The translations under genes were made by a program, and so were the position numbers. DNA of 42,274 nt from Oehlia diaphana. Taxonomy: Eukaryota > Glomeromycota > Glomeromycetes > Glomerales > Glomeraceae. Below are positions 13,240 through 23,395 of the stretch, piece by piece. Numbering within the stretch: the first letter of the stretch is position 1; every line of letters begins with the position of its first letter. The notes beneath the pieces were generated by a model that was given only the letters and a program-made list of their open reading frames with translations, was not told where the DNA came from and did not search any database. The stretch covers positions 1 through 42,274 of the forward strand of contig QZLH01000385.1 of NCBI GenBank assembly GCA_003833135.1, read 5' to 3'.

Positions 13240-14825
13240 ATGATTCCTAAACAATTTCCAAGATTATTAGCAGTACGTGACTTGGTAAAAATATATGGTT
13301 TAACAGCGAAGTCTCAACTTAGTCAAAATTTTATTTTAGATAAAAATATCACAGGTTATTAAGGATGAATGATGAATTGGCGCGTTTAATGATTTAAAGA
13401 ATAAAATTTATTAAAATTTTTTTTAGATAAAATTGTAAAATATGCAAAAATAAATCAAAATGATACGCTTGTCGTTGAAGTAGGGCCCGGTATTTTGAAT
13501 ACTTTTATTATGTGCTATAACTCTAATAAATCCTTAATATAAAGAAAAGTAATTTTTTAGGGCCTGGTTTGTTAACAAGGTCAATATTAGAAACGGGAAT
13601 TTCTAACATCGTAGCCATAGAGAAGGATGGCCGATTTTTACCTACTCTTATGGTAAGTTTCTTAAAATCGATTGTTATAACTATCGAGCAAAAATTTACG
13701 ATGAAATTTTTCTTGTGTAGCAATTAGCAGAAGCTTCCGAGCACACTTTAAAAGTAAGGTACGTTTCGGATAATTTTAGTTTATATTTGAAGAGATGACT
13801 ATTGCAAATTATTTTTTAGATAATAAATGGCGATATGTTAAAAATCGATCACGAAAAGATTATGAAAGCCGCAAATATAGATGAAGCTAGAATTCAGGGT
13901 ATTCCTTCATTTTTTATATTAAAAAAAAATTAATTTAATTAAAAATATATTTTTAATCGTTATATCATATTAGTCTCTAATTTACATCTAATTGGAAATC
14001 TACCGTTTAATATTGCATCTTCATTTCTCGTGCAATGGATAAAAATGTTATCAGATCGATCGGGGATATTTAAATTTTCTAATATTACAATGACATTAAT
14101 GTTTCAAAAAGAAGTTGGAGATGTGAGAATCTATTTGTTAATAAATTGTTTGTTTGCAGAAGTTTTTATTCTTATTTATTGAATAAATTCGAAGAGAATT
14201 ATTGCTGATACAACCAGCCCACAACGTGGTCGAATGTCGGTCTTAGTGCAAAGTTTTTGTGAAGTCAAAAAGATTTATGAAGTTCCTTCAAGTGTATTTG
14301 TACCTCGTCCAAAGGTAACAATAACATTTAGTGTATAATAAATTACATGTTTACAATAACACGGAATTTTGCTTATCCCAGGTTGATGCAAGTGTAATTC
14401 AATTAACAGCTTTACCTAATCCGTTCTTGAAAGGTAATAATAATAATCGTCAAAAAGTGAATAGTTATGAATAAAATTTTATTCAGTCAACATTCTAAAT
14501 TTAGCGCCAGTTAATTTGTTGGAAGAAATCGTTGGATATTTTTATTTATTCCGGCGAAAAACGCTAAATTCTATATTTAAGTAAGTTCTTTTTATTAATT
14601 TTATTATTAATACAGTATTATATGATTTTAATTTGTATATAAAAAATTATGTGCCACAGCAAATTGCAAAAGAATTTATCAGAAAATAAAAAAGAAACAA
14701 TCTTAAAAATCATTGAACAATTGAACGTCGATATGTCATTACGGCCTGAGAATTTAACTGCGGAACAATTTTGTTATTTAACAAAATTATTTTATGATAA
14801 TTCTTTATCGATTCCCAAAAATTGA
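13240..14825 (+). CDS. TFB1M: Mitochondrial-type rRNA adenine dimethyltransferase (KsgA/Dim1/TFB1M family)
   Basis: Predicted SAM-dependent enzyme dimethylating two adjacent adenines in the 3' hairpin of small-subunit rRNA. Exons: 13240-13354, 13427-13489, 13561-13652, 13721-13753, 13820-13898, 13974-14122, 14195-14314, 14382-14433, 14505-14580, 14660-14825. They stay in phase and encode 314 aa. The N-terminus resembles TFB1M (LAVRDLVKIYGLTAKSQLSQ), then NFILDKNIT, SAM motif I VEVGPGPG (55-62) and the adenine-binding NLPF motif (136-139). The PSSVFVPRPKVDASVIQL stretch is typical of the family. The C-terminal small helical domain is present. The TFB1M-like start favours the mitochondrial paralogue over cytosolic Dim1 or fungal Mtf1, but a targeting peptide is not obvious. 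It shares a promoter region with NOT1 and converges on UTP25. Confidence 0.93.
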
Positions 14826-15309
14826 GTTATATCAAAATAAAACAATAATATATGATGGAACAACTATAATTCTCGATTTTTAACCTTATTTATTGTCATT
14901 ATAAAGAATTTAATAATTATCAGTTATGCAATTAGCTGATAATATGTCAATTTTCAATTAATGATTATTTTCTAAAAAAAATTATCATTGTTTTATTTAA
15001 AAAAGAAATAATAATTTTACCTAAGAGTTTTTCAAAGAGTGGCTTTCCACCATAACGAATAGCAAACTTATCAGCAGTTTATATAATTAGCAATTTGTGA
15101 CGTCTTACATTTAAGTGATAATATTTTAACCTTTTATTTGTGAATTAGATGTTAAATATTATCATTTATTATCGAAATTCGAAAAAAAATGGTTCATTGA
15201 ATAGCGTAAATACATAGTACTATACTAAAAGTTTTTGTATTAATATCAAGAATTATATCATCATAAAAGTTCTATCAAACAATAATATTTTCTCTCAAGC
15301 ACTTCTTGG
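14826..15309. other. Convergent 3' intergenic region
   Basis: Lies between the stop codons of the methyltransferase (plus) and UTP25 (minus). It has a small inverted repeat TTATCAG...CTGATAA near 14917-14942 and a stronger one at 15115-15166, listed separately. No gene is seen. Confidence 0.6.
15115..15166. repeat. Hairpin-capable inverted repeat between convergent genes
   Basis: The left arm GTGATAATATTTTAAC and the right arm GTTAAATATTATCATT are near-perfect reverse complements (one gap, one end mismatch) separated by 20 bp. It could mark transcript ends of either neighbour or be a small MITE remnant. Confidence 0.5.
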
Positions 15310-18300
15310 TTAACTAAACGTGTAAATCTTCTTTTCTCCTTGTAATAATTTACCGACTTTACCACTCCCGACAACTCTTTCCAATCTCAATTTATCAAAT
15401 TTTGAAAATATCACATTAATTGTAATCTTTTCGTTTGAATTCTTGTCAGAAGAAGAGGATTGTATAGAATTTAAAAGTTCTGAATAGAAATGAGCGTGAT
15501 CTGGTAGAGCATAAAATATAACATGATGTATTCCTTTCATATGGTGTCTAAACGAAAAAAAATTGATTGAATATATAATTAAGAGAGATATTTAGCAAAC
15601 TTATTTTTGACCTACCTTCTAAAAAAATGAAATCTTTCCGTATACAATAAATAATTTTTTTTTCCGTTAAGAAAATAAGTACGTGCTCTTGTAACATCAG
15701 AAACATTCGTATATCTAACAATCAAACAATGAATGATTTTGTTAATTTGACAATCTCGTGATATAAATTTCTAAAAAAAATATAACATTGACTTAACTCG
15801 CTGATGGACGTAAATGAAATAGTATTTTCTTCAAAATAGTTTCTTAGTCTTACAAAGTCAAAATATGATGGTATGAAAATCATTACATGTGATAAATTCA
15901 TTTTTCTTGTTTTAGGTAATATCTATAAATCATTTTTTTAAAAAATTAAATTTAATTTTCGAAATGAGATACTCATATTATAAATAATTAGTTTTACCTT
16001 TTCAATGAAATATTTGAACCTTATATCATCTATTTCTGATAATGAATTACATTCAATTCGTGTAAATATCTTTGATTTAAGAAATGAACAAGAGTTAACA
16101 ATCGCAGAAGCCTTTACAAAGTAATTTACGCTACTTATTCATACCTGTCGAATATTTTTCACATTGACATCTAATATTGTTCCTTGATGGTGATGTTTAA
16201 TTTTCATTTTCCCATCAACATTATTCATTTGTTTGTTAAATAACATGTTGATTTCCGGTGTCAAATAATCAGAGAGTATTATAGTCTGTCTTAGATATCG
16301 TGCTCTTTATAGTAAAGAATAAACTTAATTTTAAAACATAAAATTTTGAATTCGAAAAAACACATAAGTATATTTTACCTTCCATCTAGATACCAGTTCT
16401 TTACACGTGAGAAATCACAATCATGTGATTTCTGCGGGATCAAGTTCATGTGACTAAATATATGCTAAAAAAATTTTAGTAACGTATAGTAAATAATACG
16501 AGCGAGTACATTTCACACTTACTTCGACATGATCCCAATTTTGCATTAAGAGTGTATCACATTGATCGACTATAACCACTTCAATTGACGAAAGAAAATC
16601 AAAATCTCTTTTCTTGTCCCTAATTTCCGTAAATATTAGTTTATACCATTTTTTTTTAAAAAAAAAATGGTTCTGCTTACCCCTCAGTTCCTATTATCAT
16701 TCTTAATCCTAAAGGAGACGCAATTATAATATCTGCACTATAGAATTCAGCATAAAATTTCATAGACTTTCTTGTAAACTTAATTCCAATTCTAAACATA
16801 TCATCAATATTCCCTTTAAATGTCTCCAAAAAATCGGCTGTTCAAAAGTTTAACGAATTTAATTTAATGAGATACGAAATACGATAACGACAAATTCGAC
16901 ATATACCAGGTTTCTTTAGATCAATTTTTTCTTGTTCAGGTGTTATTCCATAAGACTCAAAAAATCGGTTTTGATTTTCCTAAAAAAAGAAAAAAGAAAA
17001 AAAACCAATTTATAAACTTCTGAAATCGAAATTAAATTTCTCATTCACTTACTTGTTGATCAGTCCCTGATAATTTTATTAATATTTCTGCCAAGCTCAT
17101 AGCGGAATTACGAAATGGTAATAAAATCAATACTTTCGGCCTTGTAAATCCTTGATCTCTTATTTCACTTTAAATATAATAAATTAAAACAAAATATACT
17201 CTAATGATTTTGGCTTACACATTTTTTACTTACTCGATATCTTTACCAGCTGCATGCGCCTTATTTAATTTCTCATTATTCTTTAATATACGATTTCTAA
17301 CCCTACGCATGTTCATATTATTTAGTAAATATTAAATTTAAAACAACGGTATAATAAAATTAACTTACTTATAAATATGGTTTAAGGCATGTAAAGCGTA
17401 AATATATCTTAACTCGAATGAATTTTCTATATTTCTATTCGTATATAATACGTCTTGGTATTTATTAAATTGTTGAAATAAATGCCACTGTAAATCGGTG
17501 AATATATCGTCTATAAATAAATATAATTTAATAAATCAATGTTTAGTTTTAATAGACCGTCAAGACAACGGTCGCCATTGGCTAGAATATTACATGAACT
17601 TACTACTATTATTAACTTTATTAACTTTTTTCCAAGTTTCTAATAATTTCGGTTTGATCTACGTACAGACAATTTAACACACATGACAAATTAAAATATC
17701 TCATCATTAACTTATAAATACCTTTAATAATTCGATATTCGATTTGTCATTTTCATCATCACCCTTCTCACCGTCATCATTGAGTATATATTTACTAACT
17801 TGTTTTAAAGATGCATTTTCATAATTTATTAACTTCCATTGTTTTTGTTCAATCATTGTTACTTTGCTATTTAATATTTGTTGTCTTTTTTGTTGATCTC
17901 CAAAATGATTTTCAAATTCGTCTATATAATTAATGTTAATTTATTATATGAATGATGTTAAAATGATGATACTCAAAAGATACCTTTTTCGTTCTCCTCT
18001 TCCTCCCTTTCGTCATCTTCATTACTACTTCCTTCAACTTTTCCTTGATCCTCTTCTTCATCTTTTCCTTCCCTTTCTCTTTCCTTTTCTTCTCCACTGT
18101 CCTCTTTATTTCTTCCACTTTCTTGTTGTAAACCACTTTCATATTTCATCTCTACTTCTTTATTTCCTAAATCACTCTTAGCGACATCAACTTTATCCGT
18201 TTTATTAATGTCCACGTTCTCTTTTTTCATTTTATCTACTTTTCGTTTTTTATTAACTTGTAATAATCCAACAAGTTTTCTATAAGAAGAATTAGGTTTA

Positions 18301-18641
18301 TCTAAATATATATCCTCAGCGTTTTCATCATTTTCATCATCATCATCATCAGATGCATCATATGTTATGTTATCATACTCTTCTCGTTTTATCCCTTCAT
18401 CTAATTGATCTTCCGTAAACACTCTCCTATCAAAAATTGATTATACAAATTATTACCAAGCAAAAGAGAATTAGTTTCCTATTACGTACTTTGAAAGATT
18501 TTCCTCTTCTTCGCTCTCTTCCAACTCAATAGGATTTAGAGTACCATACTCTTCTAGTGTCTTCCAATCCTTTTTCGTCAACTTATTTTTCTTGTTCCTT
18601 TTTTTTGCAAGAGAATTCACTTTTCGTTTCATATTTAACAT
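15310..18641 (-). CDS. UTP25: U3 snoRNP-associated protein 25 (DEF/UTP25), SSU processome
   Basis: Nucleolar factor for early 18S rRNA processing; the helicase-like fold has lost ATPase motifs. Exons: 18641-18490, 18426-17984, 17921-17722, 17658-17604, 17510-17369, 17302-17234, 17167-17053, 16979-16907, 16837-16681, 16619-16523, 16464-16379, 16304-16145, 16069-15998, 15922-15798, 15714-15616, 15547-15310. The model stays in phase and gives 760 aa, close to human and yeast lengths. Residues about 50-200 form a very acidic, Lys/Glu-rich low-complexity region. The core shows [13 protein letters not shown] in place of a Walker A loop and [18 protein letters not shown] in place of DEAD. The C-terminus has [16 protein letters not shown] and [12 protein letters not shown], both diagnostic. 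A second in-frame ATG lies three codons in. It shares a 111-bp promoter with IWR1. Confidence 0.95.
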
Positions 18642-18752
18642 ATTATAGTGGTCACTTCACATTTTAATTAATTTGAGATAATCTGGACGAAAATCATTTT
18701 CATATTTGTCAAATTGGTGTAACCACAATAATAATATAAATAAAAGAGGGCA
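18642..18752. promoter_or_regulatory. Very short divergent promoter UTP25/IWR1
   Basis: Only 111 bp separate the start codons of UTP25 (minus) and IWR1 (plus), so core promoters and leaders of both genes must overlap or abut. No recognised ribosome-biogenesis motif (PAC or RRPE type) is evident. Confidence 0.6.
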
Positions 18753-20439
18753 ATGAAAAAAGTAATAAAAAGTATGGATATTCAAATTCAAAAAGAAGCT
18801 TCTGCATCAGCTCCAATTATAGAGTCTACAACAACACCTTCTGGGTTAACTATCATTCGCCTGAAACGAAAACGAAATGAAGAACCTTTAGACGCGCTTG
18901 GTATTTTAATAATACTAAGTAAATCTTTTCCTTTCGATTTTTTTCAATATGTCATTAACGCCCTTTTTAGTTGTCCAACACTTTGAAAATGAACATAGTC
19001 CTGAGAAAAAGAAAGTTAGGCGTAAAGCTAGTAATCTGAAAATTGAAGAAGTCAAGGAAAATCGGAAGATAAAAGGTAAAAGAGTACTGTTTTCGGTATA
19101 TTTTATTTGTGAATGTAACTATGTAACTGAAGCATTCTTTTCTTTCGAACGCAGAAAAAGGAGAAACCAAAGAGCCTGTACCGTTTATATTTCGATTCGC
19201 GGAAACGGTTGATGAGATTAGCTTCAATGATTCGAATAAAACACAGCAATTGAAAGTATGATGAGTTTTTTTAATAAAATCAACTCATTTATTATACTTA
19301 TGATATTAAAAAAACTTATTCGATATGCTTAGGATCGTATAGTGAAACTTATGAATCGTAAAGATACCTTAAAACGTAAAGGAATTGATATTAAACAAAT
19401 TCGAGAGCAAAAAATTGCCCGAACTAATGAAAATAGACGAGAAGAAAGATATAAAGTTATTGACAGGAATAGACAAAAAAATGGCTCATTTACTATCTCG
19501 AGGTAAAAGAAACTTTATTTTATGTATATTTTCTAAAGGTTCTTGTTTGACTTATATTAATTATCGGTTCTAGTGATGATGTGGAAGATGAGGATGAGAC
19601 TTTTACAGAATTATTTAAAATGTACGATGCAGTCAAGGAAAGCGAAGCACCTATGGAACCAAAGTTAGTCAGTTATAAGAGTTTTATGTTATTCTTATGG
19701 ATTATTCATGATTTTTTTTCCTCTTTTTTTCGGAAAGATGAATTAACCCGGGTCATTTTAATTAGATTTGTTGAAGATGATGATATTGATTCTGAAATAA
19801 TGTGCAATTTTATTCCAATGGTGCGACAATACCTTTCACGTATGTATATGTTCCCATATGAAATATTATATTGTTACTGTTTTCTAATTATCATGATCTT
19901 TTAGTTCAAGAACAAATAGATAAAGAAGATAAAACCGATTTGGATGATGGTTATGTTTATGATGTATATTATCGAGACGATGCTATGGATTTAGATGATC
20001 AAATTAATTTTAATAACATCGCTTCATTGTATGTTAAATTTTTAAATTAATTTCTATTTTTTAATCACGATTTGTTCATATTGAAGCTTTATTGTAGAAC
20101 TTGGATTAATGATGATGAAAACGAAATATTTATTAATGAATCAGACGATAAAGATGATTTCATTTACTCTGATGAAGAAGATTCTAATGGTTTGTACTTA
20201 CATTTAATTATTCCTTAATTCTTATTATCTTACGATAAGTTAAAAAAAAAAATGGTTTTCAGCTGAGGATTATTATACTCATGATTATCCTGATGAAGAC
20301 GAAGATGAAATTTGGAGTATACAAGGCTTGTTTTTTTTATTAATTATTTCCAATAATATAGTTTCACGCATATTTAGTTATTAACTTTCTTTCTTATTAT
20401 TTAGAAGAAACTTCATATGAAAGTGATTCTTATTTCTAA
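18753..20439 (+). CDS. IWR1: Iwr1/SLC7A6OS-type RNA polymerase II nuclear import factor
   Basis: Iwr1-family adaptors bind assembled RNA polymerase II and direct its import through an NLS. Exons: 18753-18900, 18971-19075, 19155-19255, 19333-19502, 19574-19663, 19766-19839, 19905-20028, 20098-20189, 20263-20316, 20405-20439. They stay in phase and encode 330 aa. The N-terminus has TIIRLKRKRNEEPLDAL, shared with SLC7A6OS. A basic run KKKVRRKASNLK may serve as the NLS. The diagnostic acidic C-terminal box reads DDGYVYDVYYRDDAMD, then TWINDDE and DYPDEDEDE. The last intron is ambiguous: the GT donor at 20317 gives W-K-E, while a GC donor at 20326 (CAAG/GCTTGT) gives W-S-I-Q-E, also in phase. The start could alternatively be the second Met at 18774. 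Confidence 0.92.
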
Positions 20440-20863
20440 TCGTTAGATTAAAAATTAGTAACTTAATTTAAATAAACAATCTCTTATTATGGATTATTAC
20501 ATTTCTAAATGTTTAAAGAAAAAATCGTTTTAGAAACTACAGAAAGTGGAAATTTTCGGTAAGATACGTATATAAATAAACTGTACTATTAACAATTTAA
20601 GTTTTATTATATTCTTAAAAACATTCAACACGTTTTCCTTTTCTATATGCTAATTAATTAAACAAAATGATTATGTAATAAAACTAAGTTGCATTAATAT
20701 TTACATCATTCATAACCTTGATGTATATGATTTTAGATAAAATTAAAAAATTAACAAGAAATAACACTATATAAGTCTATATTTCCAGCCAGATAATACT
20801 TCTATTCAATTCAAGACACCATACAGCATAATATAGTAATATTCGATTATTAAGTACTTCTTA
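20440..20863. other. Convergent 3' intergenic region
   Basis: AT-rich 424-bp spacer between the IWR1 and VMP1 stop codons. I see no gene or strong repeat; it should hold both polyadenylation regions. Confidence 0.6.
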
Positions 20864-22926
20864 TTAACTACTTGAATAACCTCTACCTAAATCTATTTCC
20901 CGTTTAAGATCCCCTTCAATAACACTTCTTGACATTGGAGATTCTTCAATACCATCTCCTTCTGCTTCAGCTTTTTCCTTTGCCTTTCTTTCTAAATCTT
21001 CGATTTCTTTGTCATGAACTCTCTTAAGATGTGAAATAGCCAAAGTTTCAATTACTGACAATGCAAAATAAGCCAACATAATATTAAAAAGGCAATTCCA
21101 TGCGATAGATATATAACTAGGGCTACCCTAAAAAATAAAGCTTAATAAATATCAAGTATATAAAATGTATTTAAAATCTTGATTAAAATCACTAATTTTT
21201 GAACGTACTGGGCTAATTTCTGGAGCATCTTCACCCTTTTCACGTCTTAATATTTTAGTTTGCCGCTGTACAACGTTTAGGAGTTTATCATGTACATATG
21301 GTAAATATTGATGTGTAATATCCAAAATAGTGCTAATCATATCTTGGGAAAATAATAGAATTACAAAAAGAGTCTGAAAAGATATGTATGGTTTTTTTTT
21401 ATCATCAGACATGATAAAATAAGATAACGTGTTTAATAAAAAAAATATGTGTAAAGAATATCATTAAATACCTGAATAGAGGATTTTACTACTGCTTTGC
21501 CTAAAAATGTTGCCCCAAAAAATGTTGAAAATGGTACCAAAAACTGTCCACAAATTATACCTGCAAGATCGAATAAAGGATTTGGAATCTAATATTTAAG
21601 AAAATAAATAATAATAATTAAAAGTCAGTGTACATACTTTACAATTTATTAAATAAACTATAATACTCACCGAAGCAAATAGAAATATTCCAAAAAATCC
21701 TAATCTTTGCATAAGCCGGTGAACCCATATGAACACCTTTTCTTTGTGTGATATACTATCTGGGTTTTGAGCCATTAAAGTATCTATCTGTTCTAATTCT
21801 TCACTACGACTACCCGATAAAGCGGCTATGGTAATATATAAACATTGTTATTTAAATATTCTTTTATACATTATATTAAATTTTGTTTCTAACCTGCTCT
21901 AGCAACAAAGTACGGAGGCAATTCACCGAGTGCCGTACCAAACCCCCAAAAGAAAGACTCCCATTGAACTTTTTTAAATATACTCAATAACGATACTGCA
22001 ACTGACGTTGATACGGAAGGCTGGCATCGAAATCTTTAAATTAATATATTTCAGAATGAGTCAATTTTACTTATAATATAAATAACCCTTTATCAAAAGA
22101 AACCGTGTTACCTAGGAGGACCGAACGTTTCAAAATCCAAATTTCCACATTTATAAGCTGCCCAAGTCACTTCTGCAATATGAGGACCTAAGAATAATAC
22201 AAATGTATGTAGACCTGTACCCAGGCCTACTGATGAAGCGATTCCTAAACCAATCCAATAAAAATACCAAACGACATAAGATTGAATTCGATATATCACC
22301 TAAAATTATAATTAAAAACCATATAATACTAGATCGATCAATTAAAATAATTCCTAATTAACAATAAATGTTATAAAAGTTTATAATATAATATAATTTA
22401 ATTTAATTACATCTTGATGTGCTCCCTCAACTAACAATGCAAATTGAATCAAAATTCCTAATATAGGTATAGATGTTATAATCCATTTTCTTGATTGTGC
22501 ATATTCCACGGCTGTTTTGGCTTGATAAATTACATATGCCGAGAAGTAAGTCATCACAAGGACAGGTGAAGTATACAATGAAATTGTAGAACGCTGTCTT
22601 TCTAATAAATTACGCCGCCTCTTTACAAAATCTAAAATATGAAAAAATTTCAGTCAAATATCATAAGGATGTAACAATAAATTAAACCAACCATCAAAGC
22701 TTTCTTTTTTCACGTTAGTCTTTCTCAATATTTTCGGAGAAACGAGTCGGTAATCATCAGTAGAGCAGCCTTCACTCGCCGAATCATCAGTACATGGTCC
22801 TCCCATGCTTTTCGATCGCCTTAGTCTTGATTTATTCACTTTCTTCCATTCTCTTCTTTTTTCCACATCGTTGCCCGTTGGTCCTGGTGACTCCGAAATT
22901 TCAATTGTCGGAATTTTTCTATTCAT
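20864..22926 (-). CDS. VMP1: Vacuole membrane protein 1 (ER scramblase, autophagy factor)
   Basis: Multipass ER protein of the VTT/DedA-related family. In animals and Dictyostelium VMP1 acts in autophagosome formation, ER contact sites and lipid scrambling. Exons: 22926-22692, 22631-22411, 22299-22112, 22033-21894, 21825-21671, 21588-21472, 21373-21209, 21127-20864. They stay in phase and encode 494 aa, longer than the roughly 400-aa animal proteins because of N- and C-terminal extensions. Diagnostic strings are [20 protein letters not shown] and [17 protein letters not shown], with [16 protein letters not shown] in the core. Hydrophobic segments flank these. The N-terminal 80 residues are polar and Ser-rich, and the C-terminal tail is charged. 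Intron 7 uses a GTACGT donor; retaining it adds a short tail ending in a stop. Baker's yeast lacks VMP1, so its presence helps place the organism. Confidence 0.95.
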
Positions 22927-23395
22927 AAAATTAATATTTTTTTTAATATTTTATTATTCCATAAACTATTTATAACAAACAAAGGAATTGTAATATTAGA
23001 AATTAACCTACAAATCAGGATCGTTTTCCATGTCTTTGGCAATCTATTATTATCAAAGACATACTTGTCAGAAATTTTATTATAAATATGTAAATACGCG
23101 AAAATTATTTCTCATTACCTGAAGTAAATTTATCGTGAATCGGAAAAAATTAAATAAAGGATAAACTGGTTAGTTAAACTGTTATATAGACCGCAGTCAC
23201 TCAAATTTTTGCACGATGTAACACGGTATGTCAATCATTTCTAAAATTGAAATTTATCACGTGAAAAGTGACACTACTACAAACTCCTAACTTGGCAATA
23301 ATTCATTTGATTATTTAAGGTTAACTGTTTAAATTATAATTACACAGCTTTTAAAAGTTTACGCGTTTTTAATAGTAATACAATAATATATTCGT
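22927..23395. promoter_or_regulatory. Divergent promoter VMP1/TOP3
   Basis: A 469-bp region between the start codons of VMP1 (minus) and topoisomerase III (plus). It contains a perfect TCACGTGA palindrome at 23257-23264, an E-box type site. It is otherwise AT-rich. Confidence 0.55.
23257..23264. promoter_or_regulatory. TCACGTGA palindromic E-box
   Basis: A perfect 8-bp palindrome containing CACGTG, the core bound by bHLH factors (Cbf1/Pho4/TFEB type). It lies 132 bp upstream of the TOP3 start and 331 bp upstream of the VMP1 start. Function is inferred from sequence only. Confidence 0.35.

Noticed and set aside
15715..15797. An extra UTP25 exon reading [15 protein letters not shown]
   Set aside because: Using its acceptor breaks phase; the acceptor at 15715-15716 restores the conserved [13 protein letters not shown] sequence.
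17933..18181. Plus-strand Leu/Phe/Pro-rich frame
   Set aside because: It is the antisense shadow of the Glu/Lys-rich low-complexity exon of UTP25.
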